64,000 nt of DNA from Streptomyces halobius. Lineage in GTDB: Bacteria; Actinomycetota; Actinomycetes; Streptomycetales; Streptomycetaceae. Shown piece by piece: positions 28,874-37,404 of the stretch. Location: positions 2,294,001 to 2,358,000 of the forward strand of contig NZ_CP086322.1 of assembly GCF_023277745.1 (NCBI RefSeq). Direction: 5' to 3'. Position 1 is the first letter of the stretch. Each line of letters starts with the position of its first letter. The position numbers and the translations under genes were made by a program. The notes under the pieces were generated by a model. It saw only the letters and a program-made list of their open reading frames with translations. It had not been told where the DNA came from and did not search any database.

Positions 28874-30054
28874 AATGGGCCGTGCGGCCTTGTCCCATCC
28901 TGCCTTTACTGGTGTCTCCCGTGCACATCTCGGCGGTTTGATCGAGGAGTTGGCTGCCCCATGGCAGGCCCGGCGGGAGTCCGAGCTGCGCGAGTGGTGT
29001 GGTGGGGATCGTCGCCGACAGGCCGGGGCCGGCCGCAAGCACGAGCTGGTGTTCACCGACCCGGTGCTGGTCACCCTGGCCCACCTGCGCACCCAGGCTC
29101 CCGCACGCCGCGCTCGCCGAGCTGTAGGGCGTGGGCCGTTCCACCGTCACCGGGGTCATCGGCGCAATCCGTCCGCTGCTGGCCGACCGCGGGTTCGCTG
29201 CCCCTGACCGGCCAGGAGTTCGGCTGCGGACACTGGCCGATGCGTTCGCCTACGCGGAGGCGGAGGGCGTGAAGCTGCGGATCGACGGCACCGAAACCCA
29301 AGTCCGCCACCCGAAGGCCCACCGTCCTGGCCGTTGCGCGTTCGTCTCCGGGAAGAAGAAGCAGATTCCCAATGGACTTGTCAAGCCGGGGAAGTGGCTC
29401 TCCGTGAGGGGGTCATGCTGCTGCGGCATCTGTTTGAGGCGGAGCGCTCTCGAAGGGGCGCCCGTCGCGTATGAGCGCCCACAGGACGTTGAGCCGAAGC
29501 CTGGCGAGGGCGAGGAGTGCCTGCTTGTGTCCTTTGCCTTCGCTGCGTTTACGGTCGTAGAACCGCTTGGAAACAGGGCAGCTGCGGGCCGCGACCTGAG
29601 CAGACAGGTAGAAGACCCGCAGCAGTCGGCGACTGTAGCGGCGTGGTCGGTGCAGGTTTCCGCTGATACGCCCGGAGTCCCGGGGCACGGGGGCCAGCCC
29701 TGCGACGCCGGCCAAACGGCCGGAGGTGCCAAAGGCGTCCATAGAAGCCGAAGGAGGACGCCCCGCTGGGCGAGCAGTACGCCTGGCGCGAGCGGCGGCG
29801 CCAGTCCTCCGCGCGGATCTGCGTCGAACACGCCAACCCCGAACACAAAAAGTGGCGCCCACTGCAACGCTTCCTCGGACGCCGCGAACACCACCCCGCC
29901 ACCCAACGGGCCATCGCCGGCCTGGTCTCCGACCGCGCCGCCCAGCGGACCACCCGACGCAACACGAGCACCGAACTCGTGCCCGTCAGCGTGACGGTCT
30001 GCTGTATCACCCACCAGCCAAACCCCCAGGCCAGCACACCCGATCTTCAATAGC
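28874..30054 (+). pseudogene. IS5-family transposase, frameshifted and split
   Basis: The N-terminal part (28874-29370) reads ALSHPAFTGVSRAHLGGLIE and AGRKHELVFTDPVLVTLAHL. It then shifts frame near 29115 to VGRSTVTGVIGAIRPLLADR and LRIDGTETQVRHPKAHRPGR. After the inserted IS110 piece, the C-terminus (about 29758-30054) reads RRRQSSARICVEHANPEHKK and TQRAIAGLVSDRAAQRTTR. This is the HTH-plus-DDE subgroup of IS5-like transposases. It is inactive. Confidence 0.75.
29413..29745 (-). pseudogene. IS110-family transposase C-terminal fragment
   Basis: The minus strand reads FGTSGRLAGVAGLAPVPRDS, NLHRPRRYSRRLLRVFYLSA and YDRKRSEGKGHKQALLALAR, the Transposase_20 domain and tail of an IS110 enzyme. 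There is no N-terminal DEDD part, so only the 3 prime third was captured. It lies inside the IS5-like element. Confidence 0.75.
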
Positions 30055-30240
30055 CGACGACGTCGTTAGGCCGGACCGCGGCGGAATTGCACCGAACATC
30101 AATTCACCAGTCGCACACATTGCCGCATTTTGGTGCCTCGGTATGAGAGTGTCGCTCACTCACGGGAAACAGTAACCACTTCCGGCATCAGCCGTTCACG
30201 GCCCGGACATTGAATTTGATGCGACTGTATTTATTTCCTA

Positions 30241-30406
30241 TGCGGGCTTGCCGCATAGAGCAGATGCGGTGCTAGTATTTCCATTCGATCAAGTCCCTGG
30301 CATGTGACAGGTGATTGTGTCGATCACGACTGCGCCGGGATCAGTGCATGTCAATTCTCGGTTCGGCCAGGGTGACAGGTACACCAAAGATCACTGAGGA
30401 GACGTC
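30241..30406 (+). promoter_or_regulatory. Leader and probable promoter of the lasso-peptide operon
   Basis: The 339 bases after the IS end (30068-30406) have no gene and are AT-rich for this genome. ATGCGG-N5-CCGCAT (30241-30257) is an inverted repeat, and ATGCGG recurs at 30265. TAGTAT (30274-30279) can serve as a -10, with TTGCCG as a weak -35 at 19 bases. GAGGAG before ATG 30407 is the ribosome site. Confidence 0.5.
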
Positions 30407-30517
30407 ATGAAGAAGGCGTACGAAGCCCCGACCCTCGTCCGGCTCGGCACGTTCCGTAAGCGGACCGGTCTCTTGCAGCGCAACGGCAACGACCGTCTGA
30501 TCTTCAGCAAGAACTAA
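30407..30517 (+). CDS. Lasso-peptide precursor, citrulassin-like
   Basis: 36 codons. The leader MKKAYEAPTLVRLGTFRKRTG carries the YxxPxL recognition motif for the RRE protein and the Thr at position -2 that lasso leader peptidases need. The predicted core is LLQRNGNDRLIFSKN: Leu1 would close an eight-residue macrolactam on Asp8, leaving a seven-residue tail. From memory, citrulassin A is LLGLAGNDRLVLSKN, with the same length, the NDRL block and SKN end. Arg9 is the residue converted to citrulline there. It is followed by all processing and export genes. Confidence 0.92.
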   Translation: MKKAYEAPTLVRLGTFRKRTGLLQRNGNDRLIFSKN

Positions 30518-30543
30518 GGCAATCGGCGCACGGAATCGACGCC

Positions 30544-32394
30544 ATGCCTACGTCGTATGAGACGGGGGGAGTGGGCCCCGGTGACGCGCACTTCGCGGTC
30601 CTTCCGGACTGCGCGGACGCGGTCGCCGCGGCCCGCTCCTTCCGCCGTCCAGAAGCCAGGACTCTGGCGCATCCCTCGGGCCGGCCGTGGCTGGTCGGCC
30701 GGTGGAGCGACCAGGAAATCGTTACCGCGCACGCCGGGTGGGCCGCCATCGCCGTGGTGGGTTGCTGCCCGGTCGGCCCGGACGAACTCAAGGGGTACGC
30801 AAGCCGGTTACGGGACCTCACCGAACTCGACGCACTGGCCCGAAGGCTCTCCGGCAGCTTCCACCTCGTCGCCGCGCTCGACGGACGGCAGCGCGTGCAG
30901 GGGACCGCGTCCGGTCTGCGCCTCGTCTTCCACGCGGCCGTCGACGGCGTGCGGGTTGCCGCCACCAGTGCCGATGAGCTCGCCGCCGCGATCGGCGAGG
31001 AGCCGGACGAAGAACGGCTGGCCGTACGGCTGTTGTGGCCGGCGCCCTACCCGCTGTCGGAGACTTCGCTCTGGCGCGGCGTGACGGCCGTGCCGCCCGA
31101 GGACGCGCTGATCGTCGCGCCGGACGGGCGGACGGCTCGGCACTCGCGCTGGTGGACTCCGCCCGACCCGGTGCGCTCCCTGGCCGAGAACGCGCCCCTG
31201 GTGCGGGAGGCGCTGTCGGATGCCGTCGATGCCCGTACGAGCGCGGGCGGCGTGGTCAGTTGCGACCTGTCCGGCGGTCTGGACTCCACCTCCGTCTGCT
31301 TCCTGGCAGCGCGGTCACCGGCCCATGTGGTGGCCAGCACCTGGCCCGGCCGCGACCCCGCCGACTCCGACCTGTACTGGGCGCAGAAGGCCGCCGGCTT
31401 CCTCCCGGACGTCGAGCACGTGATCTGGGACGCCGACGAATCCCCGCTGGTGTACGACGACCTGCTGGCGGTCGACGACCTCATCGACGAGCCGACCATC
31501 GGCGTCATGGACCGGTCACGCGTCCTGCACCACTTGCCGGCGCTGGGGCAACGAGGCAGTCGGCTGCATCTCACCGGCATCGGAGGCGACCACGTCGCGT
31601 GGTGCTCCGAAGCCTATTACCACCGGCTCATCCGTACCCGCCCGCTGCTCGCCCTCCGGCACCTGCGCGGCTTCCGGACCCTGTTCCACTGGCCGCTGGG
31701 CGCCACCGCGCGCGCCCTGGCCGACTCCCGGTCGTACGGCCAGTGGCTCGCGCACGCCGGCCGACAGCTGCGCGAAGCGAAGGCACCGCCCGTCAGCGGG
31801 ACCCTCGGCTGGGGGTCACCACCGCGCCTGTTCGACTGGATCACCCCCGAGACGGCACGCATCGTCGGGCGGGCCCTGCGCGACGCGGCCGAGAGCGCCC
31901 AACCGCTCCACCCCGACCGGGGCATGCACGCCGACCTCGAGCAGATCCGCGTCTGCACGAGGATCGTCCGGCAGTGGGACCGGATGGCCGCCCGCGCGGG
32001 CGTGCCCATGGCCTCACCGTTCTTCGACGACCGGGTGATCGAGGCGTGCCTGGCCGTCAACCCCGTCGAGCGCGTCACGCCCTGGGCGTACAAGCCCCTG
32101 CTGACCGCCGCCATGCGGCAGATCGTGCCGGACGTGTGCCTGGAGCGCGCCAACAAAGCGCAGGCGTCCATGGACGCCACCAACGGGTTGCGCGAACGAC
32201 GCGGCGATCTCATGGAGTTGTGGGAGGACTCGCACCTGGCCCGGCTCGGCCTGGTGGACGGCCGTGCATTGATGGAGCTGGCCCGGCGGCCGTCCACACC
32301 CGGTCTGAATGAGGGGAACTTGTATTCGACGATCGCCTGCGAAGTCTGGCTGCGAAGCCTTTCGCGTAAGAGGCGAGAGGTTTCCAGCGGCTGA
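30544..32394 (+). CDS. lasC: Lasso-peptide cyclase, asparagine-synthetase-like
   Basis: 616 residues. An N-terminal glutaminase-like region (without a catalytic Cys1) precedes an AMP-forming synthetase domain with the PP-loop SGGLDSTS (243-250). It adenylates the side chain of core Asp8 and joins it to the amino group of Leu1. The gene begins 26 bases after the precursor. Length and motifs agree with the C protein of actinobacterial lasso clusters. Confidence 0.92.
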   Translation: MPTSYETGGVGPGDAHFAVLPDCADAVAAARSFRRPEARTLAHPSGRPWLVGRWSDQEIVTAHAGWAAIAVVGCCPVGPDELKGYASRLRDLTELDALARRLSGSFHLVAALDGRQRVQGTASGLRLVFHAAVDGVRVAATSADELAAAIGEEPDEERLAVRLLWPAPYPLSETSLWRGVTAVPPEDALIVAPDGRTARHSRWWTPPDPVRSLAENAPLVREALSDAVDARTSAGGVVSCDLSGGLDSTSVCFLAARSPAHVVASTWPGRDPADSDLYWAQKAAGFLPDVEHVIWDADESPLVYDDLLAVDDLIDEPTIGVMDRSRVLHHLPALGQRGSRLHLTGIGGDHVAWCSEAYYHRLIRTRPLLALRHLRGFRTLFHWPLGATARALADSRSYGQWLAHAGRQLREAKAPPVSGTLGWGSPPRLFDWITPETARIVGRALRDAAESAQPLHPDRGMHADLEQIRVCTRIVRQWDRMAARAGVPMASPFFDDRVIEACLAVNPVERVTPWAYKPLLTAAMRQIVPDVCLERANKAQASMDATNGLRERRGDLMELWEDSHLARLGLVDGRALMELARRPSTPGLNEGNLYSTIACEVWLRSLSRKRREVSSG

Positions 32395-32438
32395 AAGCTC
32401 AAGGGTTCGCCGGCTTACGGCAGAAGAGGACTCCCCAT

Positions 32439-32693
32439 ATGGCACTGCGTTTCGCCTCTGACATCACCACTGCGGAGACCGATTACGGCACCGTTCTGCT
32501 CGACCAGCGGAACGGTCACTACTGGGAGCTCAACCCCACCGGCACGCTGGTGGTCCGGACACTGCTCGAAGGCGGCGAGGAAGCGGACGCCGTCGACGCG
32601 GTCATCGCCGAGTTCGACATCGACCGCTCCCAGGCCACGCAAGACGTCGCGGCACTCATCGAGTCGCTGCGGACCTCGGGGCTGACCGCATGA
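32439..32693 (+). CDS. Lasso-peptide RRE protein (PqqD-like, B1)
   Basis: 84 residues with the PqqD-like fold, including GTVLLDQRNGHYWELNPTGT and VIAEFDIDRSQATQDVAALI. It binds the YxxPxL part of the leader and presents the precursor to the B2 peptidase. Its stop overlaps the B2 start (ATGA), as usual for split B1/B2 systems in Gram-positives. Confidence 0.92.
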   Translation: MALRFASDITTAETDYGTVLLDQRNGHYWELNPTGTLVVRTLLEGGEEADAVDAVIAEFDIDRSQATQDVAALIESLRTSGLTA

Positions 32694-33124
32694 CGACACC
32701 GAGTGCGCTGACGCGGCCTACGGGTGTCCCGCTTGCCCGGCGGCTGGTCGCGCGGCTCGTCTTCATCGCCGCCGTTCTTCTGTCCTTCCTGCCCCCGCGC
32801 CGGATCCGGGCGGTGCTCGAAGCCGTACGCCACGGTGCGGCGCCCGCCTCCGCCGCACAGGCCAAGTCCGCACGGGACGCGATGTGCGCCGTCAGCCTTC
32901 TGTGTGCCGGCCCCCGCGGCTGCCTTCCGCGCTCCCTGGGCACCGCGCTGCTGTGCCGGCTCGGGGGAACCTGGCCGACCTGGTGCACCGGGGTGGGCAA
33001 GGTGCCCCCGTTCATGGCACACGCCTGGGTGGAGATCGACGGCCGGCTGGTGGGCGAAGGAGTACCGGACGACTACTTCAACCGCCTGCTGACCGTCCCT
33101 CCGGTACGGCGGGCGACTCGGTGA
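32690..33124 (+). CDS. Lasso-peptide leader peptidase (transglutaminase-like, B2)
   Basis: 144 residues. The catalytic triad of the transglutaminase-like protease is visible: Cys78 in GCLPRSLG, His111 in MAHAWVE and Asp117 in EIDG. The N-terminus contains a hydrophobic stretch (LVFIAAVLLSFLP). It removes the leader after the Thr-Gly dipeptide. It overlaps the ABC transporter gene (GTGA). Confidence 0.93.
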   Translation: MTTPSALTRPTGVPLARRLVARLVFIAAVLLSFLPPRRIRAVLEAVRHGAAPASAAQAKSARDAMCAVSLLCAGPRGCLPRSLGTALLCRLGGTWPTWCTGVGKVPPFMAHAWVEIDGRLVGEGVPDDYFNRLLTVPPVRRATR

Positions 33125-34947
33125 GCGGGAAGGCCGCGGCCGCGCGTGCGGACGGCCCGTCGGTGCGGGGCGCGATCGCCGCCATGTTCCGGCTCACCGC
33201 CGGACACAGGTCGTCGATGACCGTCGCCTCGGTGCTCACCTTGGGGGGATCCGCCCTCGGGCTGGCCCAGCCGCTGCTCGCCAAGACCATTGTGGACGCG
33301 AGCGCCCACGGCCACGTCGTGGGGCCTGTGCTGGTCCTCGCGGCCCTCTTCGTCGCCGAAGCGGCGACGGGCGCAGTCGGCCGGTTCGTCCTGGAACGCA
33401 TGGGAGAAAGGGTCGTCCGCGGCCTGCGCAGCAGTCTGGTCAGCCGGTTGCTGCGCCTGGAGATGAGGGAGTACGACAGGCACCGCACCGGCGATCTGAT
33501 TTCCCGGGTCACCACCGACACCTCCCTCCTGCGCGAGGTCGTCTCACAAGCACTGGTGGACCTGATGACCGGCTCCCTCGTCGCCCTGGGAGCCGTGGCG
33601 CTGATGCTGTGGATCGACCCGCTGCTGCTGCTCCTGGTGACGCTGACCGTCGTCGCGGCGGTCAGCGTGATGGCCTCGCTGCTGACCGGACTGCGCACCG
33701 CCGCCGAGCACATGCAAGGAGCCATCGGGACGGTCGCCGCCGAACTGGAACGGGCGCTGGGCGCACTCCCAATGGTGCGGGTGCACCGGGCCGAGGAGCG
33801 GGAGGCCGAGCGGATGGGGAGGTGTATCGACACGGCGTACAGCGCAGGCGTGCGCACCGCGCGACTGTCATCCGTGCTGAGCCCCGCGGTCGAACTCGCC
33901 GTGCACGGCTCGTTCCTGCTCGTCCTGGTCATCGGCGGCCTACGGGTGAACGGGAACGCCAACACGCTCGGCGACCTCGTCGCCTTCATGCTCTACGCCA
34001 CCTACCTGGTGGTGCCGCTGTCGTCGGTGTTCCGGGCGGTCGGCCTGGTACAGCGGGGCATGGGAGCCTTCCAGCGCATCGACGAGGCGCTCGCCCTGCA
34101 GGCGGAGCCCGCGGAACCGGAGCCGCCGGCACGGCAGGCGCCCGCCCGCTGCTCCCCACGGCCCGCCCCGGCCGCGCCGGAGCCCGCCCTCGCCCTGGAC
34201 GACGTGTGGTTCGGCTACCGCCCCTGCCGCCCGGTCCTCCAAGGCATCTCCCTGACCGTGCCGCCTCGTCGGCAGGTTGCCCTGGTCGGCAGGTCAGGCG
34301 CCGGAAAGAGCACGATCTTCGCCCTGATCGCGCGCTTCTACGAGCCGGACTCCGGCACGCTCCGGTTCGACGGGCGCCCGGCGGCCGAACTGGGCCGCAA
34401 GGAGTGCCGGGCGCGCATCGCCGTCGTCGACCAGAACACCCATGTCGTCCACGGCTCGCTCTGGGACAACATCACTTACGCGGCGCCCACGGCGAGCCCG
34501 GCCGAGGTCCAGAGGGCGGTGGAACTCGCCAACCTCACCGACGTGGTCAACCGCCTGCCGGGCGGTCTGGACGGCACCGTGGGCGAACGGGGCAACACCC
34601 TCTCGGCGGGAGAACGCCAACGCGTGGCCCTCGCACGGGCCCTCCTCACCCGCCCCTCCCTCCTCCTCCTGGACGAGCCCACCTCCCACCTGGACGCCAT
34701 CAACGAAGCGGCACTCAGCCACGTGCTCCAGGACGTCACCCGCCAATGCGCCCTCCTGGTCATCGCCCACCGCCTCTCCACGGTCCAGAACGCCGACCAA
34801 ATCATCCTGCTGGAAGCAGGCCGCGCCATCGCCTCGGGCCGCCACGAGGACCTCCTGACGACCAGTGCCGCCTACCGGGAACTGGCGTCGGGGCAGGCGC
34901 TGCGGACACAGGGCACGAACGGGCGCGGGGCGATGCGGCTTCACTGA
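33121..34947 (+). CDS. ABC exporter with fused permease and ATPase (lasso D protein)
   Basis: 608 residues from GTG 33121, which overlaps the B2 stop. Residues 20-320 form a six-helix exporter domain. The ATPase has Walker A GRSGAGKST (390-398), the signature LSAGERQR and Walker B LLLLDEPTSHLD. A Pro/Ala linker (330-355) separates the domains. It probably exports the mature lasso peptide and gives self-protection. It is the last gene of the cluster. Confidence 0.92.
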   Translation: MSGKAAAARADGPSVRGAIAAMFRLTAGHRSSMTVASVLTLGGSALGLAQPLLAKTIVDASAHGHVVGPVLVLAALFVAEAATGAVGRFVLERMGERVVRGLRSSLVSRLLRLEMREYDRHRTGDLISRVTTDTSLLREVVSQALVDLMTGSLVALGAVALMLWIDPLLLLLVTLTVVAAVSVMASLLTGLRTAAEHMQGAIGTVAAELERALGALPMVRVHRAEEREAERMGRCIDTAYSAGVRTARLSSVLSPAVELAVHGSFLLVLVIGGLRVNGNANTLGDLVAFMLYATYLVVPLSSVFRAVGLVQRGMGAFQRIDEALALQAEPAEPEPPARQAPARCSPRPAPAAPEPALALDDVWFGYRPCRPVLQGISLTVPPRRQVALVGRSGAGKSTIFALIARFYEPDSGTLRFDGRPAAELGRKECRARIAVVDQNTHVVHGSLWDNITYAAPTASPAEVQRAVELANLTDVVNRLPGGLDGTVGERGNTLSAGERQRVALARALLTRPSLLLLDEPTSHLDAINEAALSHVLQDVTRQCALLVIAHRLSTVQNADQIILLEAGRAIASGRHEDLLTTSAAYRELASGQALRTQGTNGRGAMRLH

Positions 34948-35323
34948 CCTCAGAGCGGGCACACACCTTGCGCCACTGGTGATCTTCGTCGCTTCGCACC
35001 GGGAGAAAGACCGCATCGCCGCTCATACCCCGCCCGGTCAGCGCATCGTGGGTTCCTGCGGTGCCCACAGCTCTACAGAGATCGTGTAGCTCGGCGCCGA
35101 CGGGACGATCGAAACGCGGAGACGGCGATGATCCGCGCTGTACTCATCGGCCAAGTGCAGACCACGGCCCACCTCACTGCCGCGCTGGGCATGGGCATGC
35201 CTCTGGGCGCCTTTCGAAACACCGAGCCCCGTCCTTAGCCGACGCGCTGGGTACCTGAGGGCTGTCGCACACAGGGCGGTCGCCTCTCGCGAGCGTTCGT
35301 CCCGGTGCGAACGTTCCGCTGGC
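34948..35323. other. Region between lasso cluster and IS110 relic
   Basis: No supported gene. A minus-strand frame ending at 35038 translates to GLHLADEYSADHRRLRVSIV followed by a short tail and may be the 3 prime scrap of an unrecognised gene. No terminator stands out after the ABC exporter. Confidence 0.4.
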
Positions 35324-36351
35324 TTACGCCACTTCGCGTGGCCCGATGCCAGACCGGACCAGGTTGAACACTTCTCGGGCGGCGTAGCGTTCCAGACAGC
35401 GGATGATCTCGCGCCGGGTCTTGCCCTCCGCGGTGCGCCGCTCGTAGTAGTTGCGGGTACGCGCATCGAACCGGAGCCGTGACTGCACGATCCGATACAG
35501 GGCGCCATTGGCTCTTCGATCGCCACCACGGTTGAGCCGATGGCGACGCTGACGACCGGAGGAGTACTCGACGGGGCTGACCCCGCAAAGCGCCGCGAAC
35601 GACGCCTCAGTGCGCAGACGTTCCAGGTTGTCCCCCATCGTGATCAGCAAGGTGGCGGCACTATCCGGACCGATACCCACCGGGATAAGCAACTGCGGAA
35701 AGTGACGCTCGACCAGCCCAGTCAGGCGCCGCTCCAAGTCAAGAATCTGCCCGGTCAGCTGATCGATCCGCTGAGCCAACAGACACAGGGCGATGCGGGT
35801 GGCCTGCCCGACGGCATCCCTCTCACCGTCGTCCCCCGCACGCTCTTCGAACTGCGCGCAAGTCCGGACCAGGGCTGGAGCCTTCAGACCGGCCAGCTGC
35901 TCGCGCAGGTCCGGATCGGCGGTGATCAGGACCGCCTTGAGCTGATTGATCGCCTGCGTACGGGCCTTGACAGCGGAGTCCTTGGCCAGTTTGAACAGAC
36001 GGGCGCACTGCACCGGCCCATCCCCAGCCTTGGCCTGGGAGTGAGCGCGGCCACTAAGCACCGACCGTGCCGCCTCCTGCGCATCCACCGGATCCGACTT
36101 ACCACACCGTCGACGAACCGAGCGATCAGGCCGGTTCACCTCGAACACCTCGACCCGGCGAGCCAGCAAGTAGCGGGAGAGGGCAGCTCCGTAGCTGCCG
36201 GGCCCTTCCACCCCAGCCTTGTGCACCGTACCCAGCCGGCTGGCCCACTCCCAGAGTTCGCGATAGCCCACCGCCGTGGCGGGAAAGGACGCGGTGTCCA
36301 TGACCGCCCCTAGCGTGGAGAGCACGGCGGCCACAAGAGGGTTGCGGCGTC
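35324..36351 (-). pseudogene. IS110-family transposase, 5 prime end lost
   Basis: Open from about 36351 to the stop at 35324. It reads ADTRRRNPLVAAVLSTLG (remnant of the usual VDTHKD start), then SFPATAVGYRELWEWASRLG, KSDPVDAQEAARSVLSGRA, VGIGPDSAATLLITMGDN and SFAALCGVSPVEYSSGRQRR. All main domains are present, but the first 10-15 residues and a normal start codon are missing. Upstream it runs into the divergent gene at 36365. Activity is doubtful. Confidence 0.75.
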
Positions 36352-36364
36352 TTGTGTCCGCTTG

Positions 36365-36928
36365 ATGGCCGAGAGGTGCGCGGTGGCGTCGGTGCTGGGA
36401 ATGCTGGAGGAGCGGGAGGCGGCTGCCCGGGTACGGGTGGAGGGTCTGCGGGAGGAAGCCGCGCGGCTGGCTGCGGTGTTGGAGGCCGCGGAGATCGAGC
36501 TGGACCGACGGGTGATCGCGCGGGAGGAACTGGTCGAGGCCCTGGCCGCCTCCGCGGCCGAGTCCACTGCCGTGACCGAGGCCGAGGCCGAGGCGGAGGC
36601 GGAGAAGGGAACCGTGCCCGTGTCGGTTCCGATGCCGGGCTCGACGGTGCCGTCCTGGCGGGAGGGGCTGCCGGTGACGGTGCTGGCGCCGGACTACCAA
36701 CGGATTGTGGGCGTGCTGGATGAACAACGATCAGCGGGCAAGGGACCGGTGAAGGCCAAGGAGGTCGCGGTGGAGCTGGGCCTTCAGGCGACGCCGGCGA
36801 AGGTCGAAGGGGTGCGTTCGAAGGCCAGACGTCTGGCGGAGCGCGGATGGCTGCTGCAGGAGACGTCGGGGATGTTCAGTGCCGGCCGGCGGCCCGTGGC
36901 CGCGCCAGACGCCGGCTCATCCGCGTGA
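36365..36928 (+). CDS. Coiled-coil hypothetical protein often found next to transposases
   Basis: 187 residues. The first 75 (SVLGMLEEREAAARVRVEGL) form a coiled coil, followed by an Ala/Glu-rich linker. The C-terminal part (LAPDYQRIVGVLDEQRSAGK and PAKVEGVRSKARRLAERGWL) looks like a winged helix. I recall many Streptomyces copies beside IS elements, with no known role. The last 10 codons overlap IS5-like 3 prime sequence, so the natural C-terminus may have been replaced. Confidence 0.65.
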   Translation: MAERCAVASVLGMLEEREAAARVRVEGLREEAARLAAVLEAAEIELDRRVIAREELVEALAASAAESTAVTEAEAEAEAEKGTVPVSVPMPGSTVPSWREGLPVTVLAPDYQRIVGVLDEQRSAGKGPVKAKEVAVELGLQATPAKVEGVRSKARRLAERGWLLQETSGMFSAGRRPVAAPDAGSSA

Positions 36929-37293
36929 CCATCGACCACCGGATCATCGCCTCACCGCAAGCGGGCAGAGTCTCGTAATCACGGGCCAGACGGCGGGAGT
37001 TCATCAGTCAGGCGAACGTGCGCTCCGCCACCCACCGTCTCGGCATTACCACGAACCCCGTCGTGTCGTCGGTGCGCTTGACGATCTCCAAGGTCAGAGC
37101 GAGTTTGTCCCGGCACCAGTCGACGAGGGAGCCGGTGTAGCCGCCGTCGGCCCAGACGAGGGTGATGTCGCGGTGCAGACGACGCAGCCGCGTCAGCAGG
37201 CCCAAGGCGGCGTCCCGGTCTCCGATGTTCGCGGCGGTGACCGCGACGACCAGGAGCAGGCCGAGGCAGTCCGTCACGATGTGCCGTTTGCGG
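36895..37293 (-). pseudogene. IS5-family transposase C-terminal fragment with in-frame stop
   Basis: The minus strand reads RKRHIVTDCLGLLLVVAVTA, DRDAALGLLTRLRRLHRDIT and VMPRRWVAERTFA, then TGA where the family has Trp, then LMNSRRLARDYETLP in the same frame. The N-terminal half is absent. It abuts an ISL3 fragment at about 37293. Confidence 0.78.
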
Positions 37294-37297
37294 CAAC

Positions 37298-37387
37298 GGA
37301 CTTGAACGTGATCTCGACGCTGTCATCGCGGGCCTCACCTTGCCCTGGAACTCGGGAATCGTGGAAGGCCATGTCAACCGGATCATT
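37298..37387 (+). pseudogene. ISL3 transposase fragment, left of the inserted element
   Basis: Reads GLERDLDAVIAGLTLPWNSG then IVEGHVNRI, near the C-terminus of an ISL3 transposase. The reading continues at 40868 as KVIRRQMYGRAGFALLRKRV after the 3.5-kb element, so the two pieces were once contiguous. Confidence 0.8.
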
Positions 37388-37404
37388 CTGTGGAATCAGA
37401 ATTG

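Larger units (their letters stand above)
28790..30067 (+). mobile_element. IS5-like element with 28-bp inverted ends, interrupted by an IS110 scrap
   Basis: The left end at 28790-28817 (beginning ACGACGTTGTCGGCTATTGA) and the right end at 30040-30067 are inverted copies with one mismatch. Between them lie the two halves of a transposase gene in plus orientation, separated by a minus-strand IS110 fragment. A related end plus 3 prime coding fragment occurs at 51696-51960. Confidence 0.78.
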
